Positions 20,521 to 33,000 of a stretch of 64,000 bases of DNA are shown here, piece after piece. Each line of letters begins with the position of its first letter. Position 1 is the stretch's first letter. This DNA comes from Corythucha ciliata (Eukaryota; Arthropoda; Insecta; Hemiptera; Tingidae): the NCBI GenBank assembly GCA_038030265.1, contig CM075943.1, forward strand, positions 9,982,001 through 10,046,000. Direction: 5' to 3'. The notes beneath the pieces were generated by a model. It saw only the letters and a list, made by a program, of their open reading frames with translations, did not search any database and was not told where the DNA came from. Position numbers and translations under genes: made by a program.

Positions 20521-22034
20521 AACACGCACTGACGCACTGGAAAAGGGTAAATTGAATGCGCATGCTCAATAACAGCCCGGGGGGTTTTTATTCCCGAGAG
20601 TCAGCACTAAAAGCACAGACTGCTTTTAGTCCTTGGATCTTTGATGTGGACGGAGCTGTACTGTGGATTGGAGATTTGTTGGGGGCTTTGCTGTAGTTTG
20701 GAGCTTAGACGTGATTTGTAGTTTTAGGGGCTTTTCCTGTGGTTAGAGCTTATTGTGGTCGCTTATAGTGGGGACGTAATTAGATTAAACTTGTCTGAGT
20801 CATTCAATATGGTGTTTTCATTGAGCAATGAGATTGAATCGTATAAACGCGCCTTATTAACCAAGGGTAACGGTGTAAAAATGTCTAAAGTTGGCATTGT
20901 TTTTAGCCATTTGTACATTCAATTCAGGTTTAAGGCAATGAGTAGGTATGGTGATCATGGAAAACTACGATAAATATCCGGGCAACAGTGGTTTGCTTCT
21001 CAACCAGAAATAATCGATGAAACGGGAATCCGATCTCCTATCTATATTGAATGTACCTAATTTCAAGTTTTGAAAGTTCACTTTAAAGCCATCCATGACC
21101 CTCTTCTTTAGTATTTCTCTCTCACACTCACTACACTTTCTTTCTCTCTCTTCTCACAGGTTTTAATCCCGTTAGTTTGCTTTAAATGAATTTAAAGTTT
21201 CTAATCACTTTACCCTTGTCGTCTTATCCCTCGAAGTTTTTACCCCGGCTTGATTCATTCAATTAAATCCTACGGATTTCATTTTTCTCCGTCTTCATTA
21301 GCTTTTAAAATGGATTATGTCTATACATTTTGAAAACAACTCAAACCAGTTGCTGTTGGAAGAGAGGCGTTCTGAAAATGAACGCCCTCGGTATGTATTA
21401 AACTTGATTTATTACATAGCGGTATTTCAGCATGTGTATGATTGCTTACGACGCTTACCGTGTACATCATTTCCTAAAAAGGAGGAAGGGGGGGGGGGCT
21501 TTTCAATTCGTGTGAAAAGTTACTCCCGATAGCAAAAAAAAAAAAATATTATTGTGCGGAAAATTGGGAATTTAATATGCGCCTTTTGACTCCAACATTG
21601 AATTTAAAAGATAGCCGAAACATTAAAGCTCAATATTAAAACAAGTGCAAGCGTTATATACTCGTACGAAAAAAAAATGAAAAGTAAGCATGCAATCTCG
21701 GCCCCAGTTGGTGCGACACGAATAAAAGGAGCGGCAATTTAATTCCATGGATGAAAGGGTGAAGAGGACGGGCTTTAGGGGTTTTACTACGGGTATGGTG
21801 ATTAATCTCTAGCATAAAATAAGCGGAATATTGAAGAGGGGGCCCGGGTATGGTATATGGCAAGGGTCATATGAAAGTTTTGTGCCACCTGTGTCACCCT
21901 TTGTTCTTCAGTGTCCTGTTTCATCACATTTTGAGATACTTGTACATTTTCGTCCCCCGTTATCTTAACAAAAAGTCTCCATCACGTTTTATTCTGAAAG
22001 TTTATTCAAGAATTAACTCTACACTTTTACGCAG
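20521..22034 (+). other. upstream region of the GABA-B receptor gene, with a short TGTGGTT-type repeat
   Basis: 20640-20765 is a degenerate repeat of GCTGTGGTTGGAGCT-like units, related to 36585-36835 and, inverted, to about 48660-48770. A strong donor-like site (CTCG|GTATGT at 21390/21391) could end an untranslated leader exon, because the first coding exon begins at a clear acceptor at 22034. No other coding region is supported. Confidence 0.45.
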
Positions 22035-22333
22035 GTGACATGCACGCTCGTATCTGCTGGTTGATCTCTATCTCAACGCTCTGGCAGTTGTGCCCAGCAT
22101 CTTCCTTTGATGAGTTCAACTGCTCGGTTGCAAGCAGCAGCGATTGCTCAGCGACTATTCCTCAGCTGACAATTTTGGGTCTATTCGAACTGAGTGAGAC
22201 CACACCGTGGGGATTGCGTAAACGACGCGAAGGGTACCGCGAGTTGGCTGCCGTTCGCCTAGCGATTCGCCATTTGCGAAGTATGCCAACAGCGCCTGAT
22301 TTCACTATATCTTTGATTATCAACGACACCAAG
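22035..22333 (+). CDS. GABBR2: GABA-B receptor coding exon 1 (signal peptide, start of ligand domain)
   Basis: The acceptor TTTTACGCAG ends at 22034 and ATG is at 22040. The first 22 or so residues form a signal peptide ([17 protein letters not shown]...). It ends INDTK|GTGAGT, phase 0. The acceptor before the ATG implies an upstream untranslated exon. Confidence 0.9.
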
Positions 22334-25300
22334 GTGAGTCAACTGTTGTGCACCAAAAGTGACAAAAAAATTGTGCTACCGGTTCCCGTTTTCAATAATC
22401 AATTCTCCCCCAAGCAATTGATGGTGCCGAGAGGGCAATATGTTCGAGAGGAAAGAAAACCCACTTGAAGCTTCAGGAAGGAAGACACTTCCCTTGCTTC
22501 TCAGCTCCATTCTACTTCACCTTTGTGTAGATTATTGTTGAGCTGAGTGAAGAGGCTTTCAAGCTCGTTCTATCTCTTTTGTTCCCGACATCAAGCTCGC
22601 CATGTTTTCACAAAATTTTAAAATTATAAACCCCCACTTTACTCTGCTGCTGCCTTTTTGACGGGGATTTCATCTTTTTCCCCCATAATTACAACATACA
22701 AATCTGATTACCTACGGCGTGACAGGAAGGTGCCAAAGAAATATCAAGCGAGCCTACTACGTGAGTTATACAGGAATATCGAGCGGTTGAAAATGACAAA
22801 GTAAAGTCATGGGATTGCTGGAACAGCAGGGATGAGGAGAGAGCTATTTTTCCAGTTCTTATGCGATTCTCTGAATGTGACAGCATGCTCGCCCATGCCG
22901 TTTTTACCGTGACTAACAAATTCCAATTGGTACGGTAATGCCCCCTCCTCCTTTAACATTTTCCCCTTGACGATTTCCAAGTGACCTTTTTAACAGAAGT
23001 TTTAGTTTTACTCATTACCTATAACATTTCTCGCTCATTATTTTAATCAAACTCCATTTTCATCCCAATTAGAACTTGTATTAAACTTTAGTTAGCTCAT
23101 TACAAACATAATACAATCAAATCTGGATAAGTTTGAGTAAGTTTGATTAACAACTCATCCCATCTTTGTTGCTACCGTGTCCTCCGAACAAATCACTCCT
23201 TGCCTTCAACCATTCCATTACTAACCAGCTCAGTGAAATCGATGACTATTCATTGGACGAATCACTCCTTGTTAATTGGGTGGTTTGAGTAGTAAAAAGT
23301 AAGACTTTTTGTACGAAAAGAATGGTAGTTCAAAACAATTAAGAAGGATAAAAAAAATAAGAGCAACTTTTTTATTGAAGAGAAAAAGTTAAGAAAACTC
23401 AGGTAGAGAAGAAAGATGGAAGGGAAGCTAAATAAAGTGAAAAAACTTTCACTGTCTTCATCCATTTTTGTTAAAATTACTTCAAAGTTTGTAATGACGG
23501 GGGTGGGTTTGTTGTTTTTTTTTTTGCCTGGCCTAATGACCTTGTATCATAATAAACATAAATGTTACCGCCATCGATATTTAGATTGCTAGTGACTGAC
23601 TATCCCAAGAGTGTAAATTGCCGAGGTCACCACCTTGCAAGCTACAGGGGATGCGAAGTAGCAAAGGAGTTGCAGAAAATCCGGGATAAGCCAAAAAATC
23701 CACGGGGTAACTTCAAATCTCCTCGGGATACATTCTTCGCTCCTTTAAAAAAACCCTAGCGCACGAGCCGATACGGAGAACGTCAAAGCCCGGAGCACCT
23801 TTGCGGACGCCATAAAAAATCCTGTTTCGGGGATCAAAAACAAATCTACTGAGGAATTATTCTCCCTAATTCTGAAGAAACTTGATGATCAAGCTGGTAA
23901 ATATGTAGAGATGGCCGAGCGCATCAAGAAAATAGAAAACAGCGCTAAATTCAAAGTATAAGATGAAAAGTAAATTGAGAGGCATCCATTCATTTCGCAT
24001 AGCGCTGTGGAATCCAAATACTCCGAGAAATCCTGAGGTGTGGTTCCACAAACTGAAGAAACCGACAGTTCCATTCAGGAGCAAAACCGACCTACTGGCC
24101 TAAGGATATGAATAAAACACCGGACCTTATTGACTTCTTCATTGTTGTTGGAAGCTGTAATTTTATAACTACATGACTTTTTATATTTTGTTGTTTCTGG
24201 TCTTTAATTCGATCTAATAAAAAAGTGTTTTTCCTGATCTTGTCCTTCATAAATTCATCAGGTTATGGTCCCTATTTCATCGCTTCTTTTGATTTGAAAA
24301 CCAAATTAGTCGGTCCGTCTATTCTCACCAATCACAATTTTTTGAAATGACTTCCGTCTTGTCACGCGTGGAATCGTTGTCGAAGGACAATTACGACACG
24401 TGGAAAATGCAAATGGAGGCTCTCCTGATTAAGAACGATGCCTGGGATTTCGTGAATAGCAATAATCAGAAGCCGGTCTCTACAGCTACAAACGGAGCTG
24501 AAGTCACTGAATGGCTGAGAAATGACCGGAAGGCAAGATCAGACATAATTTTGAGTATTAGTCCCTCGGAATTGAAACAAATCAAGAATTTTGAAACTTC
24601 CAGAGAAGTATGGGTAAAATTGGAAAACATCTATCAGTCGAAAGGACCTGCTCGAAAGGCTACCTTACTCAAACAATTGACCCTTCACCGTATGGAAGAA
24701 GATGGTGATATACACCAACATTTGAACATCTTCTTCGACGCAGTTGACAAGCTGAAAGACATGGAAGTCGAAATAAATCGAGACCTGCTAGCTATCATGC
24801 TGCTCTACAGTATACCATCTAGCTTTGAGAACTTTCGTTGTGCCATAGAATCGCGAGACGAACTACCCGATCCTGAATTTTTGAAAATTAAAATCATGGA
24901 AGAATATGACGCGCGAAAGAATAGTGCATTGAATATACCGGAAAATGCAATGTATTCGTCGAAAAAGAAATGGGTAAAATCGAGTAATACCACCGGGAAA
25001 CCTGTCGGAAACACGGAACAAAGTGGAAAATTCAAGTTTCGTTGTCATCGGTGTGGAAAATACGGTCATAAAGCCGTCGACTGTCATACACATCAAGATA
25101 AAACAAGGAATGATGCAAGAAATGCTGAAGACATTAGTTTTTACTGCTGGAATAGCATTTCTGAAAGTCGTTCTGTCGACAATTCGTCATGGTGTCTCGA
25201 CAGTGGTGCTACTTCCCACTTGTGTAGCAAATCTGAAGATTTCCACCGCACATTTAAATCTTGCAGACAACAGCACTACGAAAATTAAGTCAATCGGTGT

Positions 25301-26972
25301 CGCTTCTTTTAAAGCAGACGTGTTCGGAAACGTCAAAAACGTCACTCTCGATAGGACACTCTACGTTCCTAGTCTTCGAACTAACTTATTGTCAGTAAGC
25401 AAAATGGCTGACAAAGGGTATGAAATGTTTTAGTTTTTGGTCCCGATAAAGACGTCAAGCTTGTAGGCGATCGAATTGGTGATTTATACTTCGCCCGAAC
25501 CTTTAAGGGTTCAGCCTGCAAAGTCTCGATGGAAGAAAATCGGAATTCCAAACTAGATTTATGGCACCGTCGACTTGGTCATGTTAATTTTCAAGATTTA
25601 ATAACCGCCGTGAAACAAGACACAATACAAGGAGTAGAAAACGTTGACTTGAGAAATAAATCGGTCAACTGTGACACGTGCTGCAAGGGTAAAATGACTC
25701 GTACTCCCTTCCCGAAATCTTCGAACAGAAAATCAGATCTGCTTGATATCGTACACACTGACGTTTGCGGGCCATTTCGTACGGAATCAAACGGAAAAGC
25801 AAAATATTTCGTTGAATTTATCGATGACAGGTCACGTTGGTGTGAGGTGAGATTTTTGAAGTCTAAAAATGAAGTCCTAGAAAAAACTGAAGAAGTCATA
25901 AATCTCATGGAAAACAAGCATGGTATCACTGTCAAGTGCATTCAATCAGACAATGGCACTGAGTATGTCAATAAGTCATTTGACAAATTTCTTAAAAAGC
26001 GTGGCATCTCAAGGAGGCTGACCGTTCCGTATAATCCTGAACAAAATGGTATCTCAGAAAGAAAAAACCTAACTCTTTTGGACATGGCGCGTTGTCTCCT
26101 TATCGAATCAGGACTCCCACCATCTTTTTGGGCAGAAGCTGTCTACACAGCGAACTATTTGAGGAACAGGTGCCCAACAAAGAGTCTGAATGGGAAAACA
26201 CCTTATGAAATCTGGAATGGGAGGAAACCAAACGTAAGCCACCTGAGAATATTTGGTCCTAAAGTATTTTGTTTGAACAGATCACTGAACAAAGGGAAAT
26301 TATCATCTCGAAGTCGAGAAGGAATCCTTGTTGGATACTCTGAAGAGTCAAAAGGGTACAGAGTTTGGATCCCTGAAGAAATAAAAGTGGAAATCAGACG
26401 TGATGTCAGTTTTATTGAGTCAATAGACACTAAGAAGGAACGTCAAGATTCTATTGATCGATTGCTGGACGTCAAACAATTCGAAAATAATGAACCACCA
26501 GTTATTGAAGTCATACATAACGCAAAGCCACGGTAGAAAAGGACTTATCCCCTTGGAAGAATCTAAACCCCCTTTTTTTTTTTTTTTTACCTCCACTATC
26601 CAAGAGCAGGGGCATGGCACACGCCCCAGGTACGGAATCCTAAGTGGATTATTGTGCCGCTCTTGGATCGGTTGGTCTAGTCTAGAGTCCCTCTCACCGT
26701 ATGAGGTTGAGGAGGTCCTCAGCTAGAGTCTCGCTGGGCGGAACATGTCAGGCGTGTGAAGCCCGAAAATGCTGACCCTGCGAAGATAGCTCTCTCCTCT
26801 TAATAAGGTTAGAGGTCGTCGCTTCTTAGAAGCGATAAGAGATAATCGCTAACTGGACCCTTGAGCACAAGAGTGACAAGGATGACGAGCTAGCGCGCGC
26901 CGAGTGCGTTGCACTCGAAGAGATAAGCCCCTGCACCGGGGTGTGTTCTTTAGAACGGCCCGCCGAGGGTAT

Positions 26973-27025
<53 letters not shown>

Positions 27026-30000
27026 CTCAAGACGACCTTGTTTCCGTACAAGACGAGTCTGAAGTAGAGGTCGAAAAAAACGAAGAAGGAAATGCTGACG
27101 ATGAAGAAAGAAGCCAGCCAAATATTCTTCGAAATATTCTTTTACATGGACAAATCGAGGAGGAATTGTACATGGAACTTCCTGAAGGATATGACGATAA
27201 ATCCAAAATATGCAAGTTGCAGAAATCTTTGTACGGCCTGAAACAAGCCCCCTCGTGCTGGAATAAACGTTTCACAGAATTTCTTCGTTCAGAAGGATTT
27301 AAAGAACTGAAAACTGAACAGTGTGTCTTCAAAAACGACGAAGAAAACATGTTCATGGCTATTCATGTGGATGACGGAATGCTTGCAGGGGAAAATCTAC
27401 CCAGAATGAGAAAAATAATAAACAGATTGAAATCAGAATTTGAAATAACGATCACAGAAAATCCTATTTCATATCTCGGAATCGACTTTGTACGAACAGG
27501 TGACACACTCAAGCTTCATCAAAAAAATTACTCGATGAGTTTGATGGAAAAATACAGAATGTCGGACTGTAAAACTGTTACCACTCCATTGCTACCGGAA
27601 AGTTCGAAGATCGAGGAAAATGAAGAAAGTGACATTGACACTGTTAAATTTCCATATAGAGAAGCCGTTGGAAGTTTACTTTACCTCTCGACGAAGACAA
27701 GGCCTGACCTCAGTTTCGCTGTCAATATGTGTGGAAGGAATGTTGAAAATCCTCAGAAGTCAGACGTTCAAAATCTGAAACGAATAATGAGGTATCTCCA
27801 AGGAACATGTTCAACCGGTATTACCTACTCGGCAAACACGCTTGATGACAAACTTGTGGCGTTTTGTGACGCCGACTTTGCTGGAGATAAGGAAACAAGA
27901 AAGAGCACAACCGGATTTGTCATTTATTACTGTGGAGGACCTGTTAGCTGGGTGTCCAGGAAACAATCGATCGTCGCGACTAGCTCAACCGAAAGCGAGT
28001 ACATCAGTGCAGCAGAATGTGCCAGAAGACTGATTTACTTGAAAAATTTTCTTGAAGAGCTGACAGGAACTTCGATCTCGACCGAAATTAACATCGACAA
28101 CCAAAGCGCCATCAACTTGATCAAGAATGGTGTAATGAATAGGAGATCAAAACACATTGATGTACGTTACCACTACATCAAAGAAAAAGTGGACGAAAAA
28201 CTGATTGTGGTCAAATACTGTCCAACCAGCAGTCAAATCGCTGACATATTGACAAAGGCTCTACACTCTACAAAGTTCGGGAAATTCAAAAAATATCTCG
28301 TTTCTTAATTCTAAAATTAAGGGAGGGTGTTGGAAGCTGTAATTTTATAACCACATGACTTTTTATATTTTGTTGTTTCTGGTCTTTAATTAGATCTAAT
28401 AAAAAAGTGTTTTTCCTGATCTTGTCCTTCATAAATTCATCAATTGTGAAGGGCTTGTCATCAAATTACATACACACTGAGGACGACGAAAACTTGTTAT
28501 CCGCGGATCACTCGGTGGTAGTCATGACAGTCAGTGAATCGATAATAATGAAAGAAGAAACAGAAAGACTCACGAATAGGCGGACCAATTGGGAGATGTT
28601 CAAGGAGATTGTGAACGCCAAAGTTGACTTATCAATAAGTCTGCAAACGCCTGCCTAGTTAGAGAAAGAGGTGCATAATTTTGTGCAAACCTTACAAGAG
28701 GCGGCTTGGAGTAGCACGCCGAGTAATAATCCCAATCACAAGCGGTGGTCCAGCTATCCTGTGGAAGTACGGGAAATGGTTCAAGCGAAAAGGCGGGCAC
28801 GTAAAATATGGCAAAGGAGTCGATCAACAGAAAATAAGATGAAATTGAACAAGCTTTGTAACCAGCTGAAAGCGCTTATAAGGCTTACCTCGAAGGCTTG
28901 ACACCAGAAAAAGGCACAGAATACTCGCTGTGGAAAGCGACAAAGAGCACCAAGCGGCCAAAAGTGCCCATACCACCCATTCGAACTGGTGAAGGAACAT
29001 GGGCTAGGAGCGCAAAGGAAAAAGTGCAGGTATTTGCTGATCATCTGGAAAGAACCTTCCAGCCCCATTCACGGCAGTCAGCCAACGAATGTGTATCCTA
29101 CGTACCCAACAAGGACAACAGGGAAATTCGGCCAGTAATGATCAAAGAACTAAGGACGGAAATTATGACCAACCTCAGTACGAAAAAATCCCCCGGCTAT
29201 GACTTGATAACAGCCAAGATAATGCGGGAGCTGCCCGAAAGGGGACTTAGGAAGCTACTGTATTTCATCAACGCAGCCTTACGCCTCAAGTACGTCCCCC
29301 GGCAATGGAAAGTAGCTGAAGTTATAATGATAGCGAAGCCGGGAAAGCCAGCTAAAGTGAAGTCGTATCGACCCATTTCACTTCTCCCTACAGTGTCGAA
29401 ACTTTTTGAGAAACTCCTCCTGAAAAGACTAAGGCCTATTCTAGAAGAAAAACGAATCATACCATCCCATCAGTTTGGATTCAGAGAACAACACTCCACA
29501 ATAGATCAGGTCCATCGGATAGTGAATACTGTGGAGTCTACTCTGGAAGAAAAGAAAATCTGTTCGGCTGTAGCTCAAGCGTTTGATAAAGTTTGGCACA
29601 AGGAGCTTGAGTTCAAGTTGAATAAACTCCTTCCGAAAAAATTCTACGAAATTCTGAAATCTTATTTATGCGGTAGACACTTCCGAGTGAAGCATGAGGG
29701 TGAATATTCGCGGTTGCGTAAAATTTCGGCTGGAGTACCTCAAGGAAGCGTCCTTGGACCAGTGCTTTACCTATTGTACACGAGTGACCTACCCGTAAGA
29801 GAGGACTCATTGCAACGTTTGCCGACGACACAGCTCTTCTTGCAGTCGGAAATGATGTTAAAGAGGCTACTAGCAAAATGCAAACCGCGGTAGAAGAAGT
29901 AAACACCTGGACAAAAAAGTGGAGAATAAAACTCAACGAGGAGAAATCTGTCCATGTAAACTTTACAAATTGCAAGACCAGCCCAATCCCTGTGCAACTC

Positions 30001-33000
30001 AATGAGAAAATAATACCATTTGCAAACACGGCGAAGTACCTAGGCATGACGCTGGATGCTAAACTCCGGTGGAAGCCTCACGTCAAAAAGAAAAAAGAGG
30101 AACTCAACACCAAGCTCAGAAAAATGTACTGGCTGCTCGGAAAGCATTCTGAGCTCTCGATGGCCAACAAGCTCCTGCTATACCAGCAAGTTCTGAAGCC
30201 GATCTGGGCCTACGGGTGTCAGCTTTGGGGCTGCACCAAGAAAAGCAATGTCAAAGTCATACAAACTTTTCAAAACAAAGTTTTGAGAATGATAACGATG
30301 CGCTGCATCGTGACCTGCAAATTGAAACGGTGGCAGAAGCTATCAAAAAACGAGCAGCGGAGCACGAAAAAAGGCTCCACAAACACCCTAATGTCGAGGC
30401 ACTCGTCTTGCTGGATACTGTAGGAGACCTTCGACGGCTAAAGAGGACCAAACCCCTTGACTTGGTAGCTACACTATAAGTGTAGTGAAGCCACAAACTG
30501 TGTAATGTGAAAGTGAAGTTGCTAGATGTTATTTAATTCTTATTTGTATATATAGCAGTTGCAACATGTAATAAATGGAAAAAAAAAAAAAAAAAGTGAC
30601 TTGACTATGATGGTTGGAGGGGAAAGGGTGGGCAGCTACCAGACTTGGCATACTCGGCAACGTGAGTAAACGCCAATCTTAAGCCATATCATTGGTGCAC
30701 GAAATCGGGGACAACTCCAGTTCCGCGCGGGCTCTGGCCTCTACAAAAATAATGACCACCAGTTCCGCGCCAGATTAGACCCGAAGGGAGTGTACCAGTT
30801 CCGCGCGAGCATGAACACTGTTGTTGATAAAACGAGCTCTAGAAGTTGAACGGTCAAGGTTCAACTTCTAGAGCTCGTTTTATCGCTAGTCGGTTTCACT
30901 TTTAGTGTCGTCTGATTTCTTATACGGGCCAGTACACAATGAGTCGCGCCGACATATCATACAGTGAAAAAGGGAAAGTGCTAATCGTTTTCGAAGGGTT
31001 TAAATTTCGGGAAGATCGTGAGCTGAAATCGGGAGTTTCGTGGAGGTGTGCGGCGAATGGTGGAAAAAAAGAAAGATGTGAGAGCCTAACAGCCGTCAAC
31101 GACAGACGGAATAATATTATCTGCTTTTGCACTAAGAAAAACCTCGAAGATATTTGCTCGGCCAGTATATTGTTGGTAGATGGCACGTTTGATTATTGCA
31201 CGAGATTCTTTTGTCAAATGTTTACCATTCACATGTACCATAATGAACATTACATACCTCTTGTTTGGGCTCTACTGCCATCGAAAACGGAGGAAGTGTA
31301 CACAATATTGTTTGATCACATAGTGGAACAGTGCAAAACATTGAATTTGGTACTGCAGCCCAAAGCCCTAGTCGCAGATTATGAACTGGCCATTCGCAAC
31401 TCTGCCAAAAGGGTTTGGCCTGAAATTGTGGTAACCGGATGCCGTTTCCACCTTGGTCAGTCATGGTATCACTATATATACAGAAATGTGGGCTAAGTGT
31501 TGTATACCAAGACAAAGATTCAGACGTCAGCAAGTGGCTCCGGCTCACTTTTCAGCTGTCATTCCTGAAGCCCGAAGATGTAGCCACATGCTTCATCCTC
31601 GAAATGCTGCCTGTTGCGCCTCCTGACTTGCGTGTTTTGGAGTACGTGGAATATCTTTTGGAATGGTACATTTTTGACTCGGGAACGTATCCTCCAACAC
31701 AGTGGTCATCTGCGACGATGGAGTCGATCAGAACAACTAATGCATGTGAGGCTTTTCACAGCTCTTTCGGAAAGCAGTTCTCCTCAACACACCCTAACAT
31801 ATTTGCATTCGTTGAAGCCATAAAAAATCAGCAAGTGTCCACCGACACACTGCTTACAGACTGTGAGAAAAAGAAAAAGCACAATTAAAGCAACCAAAAT
31901 GAAGAATTTCATCGCGGACTGTCTGGAAAAGTATAACAAACTGGAACTTGAACCTATCGACGTCATCAATCAGATCAAGAGTTACATATGCACCGTAGGT
32001 CAGCCTGCCAATTGTTGACGACGTGCACCTTCAGCGCGGATATGCAGGGACAACTTGGTGAGTCAAATGCATGGTGAATCTAATGCATCCTTTTAAAGCT
32101 TATTCTACGGCGCGGAACTGGTATACTAATTGTGCGCGGAACGGGTAGTCATACAATTTACTTTTGCGCGGAACTGGACGTTGATATGATGATAGCGCGG
32201 AACTGGTGGTACGCCCGAAATCGTTGTGCCTTTGCCTGCACCTGTATAATAGGCATAATTCAAGGTGCGGAATCGTCAATGGTCGACTCGCGGCTATTTT
32301 AAGTGCAGGAATAATCTGTTTAGGCCTATTAAGGGCGTGAACGTTTTAGAGTAAGCAGTTAGTTTGATTACAGAGGTTTAGAGGAGCCCTCGAACGAGTG
32401 GGATACGGTGACAGTAGGGCAGGTCAACGGACCGGAAATGGATCGTCGTCAGTTAGGGAAAAAGTTTAGAGATCGGAAGGGTAAAAAATCGGGGCAAAGG
32501 ACCGCGCGTCATTGGTAGAGGGAGAAAAAAGCAAAGAGAGGACCGGGAGGCGTAGTGCGATGTTGCGGTGGTGGCCAGGGAGGAGTCAAGGACAGTGGTT
32601 TCTCGGCCGGAATTCACGACGCTTCGGGGTGCTGTGGACGGAGAAGAGGGAGAAATGTTTTATTAGATGCGGGGGCCCTAGTCACTCTCACTAAGCCGGG
32701 GGTGGCTTAAAATGCAGTTCGGGCCAGGGGCTCGGTGATACGCGGGTCCAATGGGAGTAGGAGTTCAAGGTAAGGCTCCCAGACGTAACACTGGTGTGCA
32801 CGGTGGGTTTAGTGTGTGGCCTGCCAGGAAATTATATTTGTTTGTTGGGAATGGATACCCTAGTGAAATGTCGAGTTGTTTTGGGCGTAGCGAACCTCGG
32901 TGTTCGTTTTAAGTCTCGGGGAAAAATTGGTGGTGAGGGGTGCGCGGCTGGTTTAGTGGTCTACCAAGACCAGGACGTCAGTAGAGCCCTTCGCGCGGTA

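Larger units (their letters stand above)
24146..28442 (+). mobile_element. Ty1/Copia LTR retrotransposon with perfect TSD
   Basis: LTRs of 115 bp (24146-24260 and 28328-28442; TGTTGG...ATCA) differ at two positions. The duplication ATTGT lies at 24141-24145 and 28443-28447. The primer site follows the 5' LTR at once (GGTTATGGTCCC) and resembles the Drosophila copia site, which pairs with an internal part of initiator Met tRNA. A purine tract (AATTAAGGGAGGG) precedes the 3' LTR. Gene order Gag-protease-integrase-RT-RNase H is Copia-type. Two frameshifts, a foreign insert (26573-27023) and loss of the N-terminal RT segment make it defective. Confidence 0.95.
23550..30595 (+). mobile_element. 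Jockey-clade LINE, defective, split by a Copia insertion
   Basis: The 5' part is about 23550-24145 and the 3' part is 28448-30595, with Copia 24146-28442 between. Reading across the Copia insertion, the endonuclease C-terminus ([10 protein letters not shown] before, KGLSSNYIH and SADHS after) is continuous once one ATTGT copy is removed. The 3' end is AATAAATGG followed by a 17-A tail (30579-30595). The 5' end is truncated within ORF1, and most of the endonuclease is deleted between about 24040 and 24100. Confidence 0.9.
30694..32230 (+). mobile_element. MULE-like DNA transposon with clustered subterminal 12-mers
   Basis: A Mutator-like transposase gene (30939-31888) is flanked by repeats of CCAGTTCCGCGC. 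Three lie on the left (30717-30728, 30759-30770, 30795-30806). On the right the same word is inverted, GCGCGGAACTGG, at 32110-32121, 32134-32145 (one mismatch), 32166-32177 and 32195-32206. The outermost 35 bp of each side also match in inverted orientation with gaps (GAAATCGG... versus ...CCCGAAATCG), suggesting degenerate terminal inverted repeats. Exact ends and target duplications are not certain. The right end has been carried into the tandem duplication that follows. Confidence 0.7.

Noticed and set aside
26849..27121. Minus-strand frame containing a long Phe run
   Set aside because: It is a translation of the poly(A) tail and the hairpin-rich insert.
31484..31497. Intron to explain the break in the MULE transposase
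   Set aside because: The two frames overlap with only a one-base shift and no donor/acceptor pair; a simple indel fits better.
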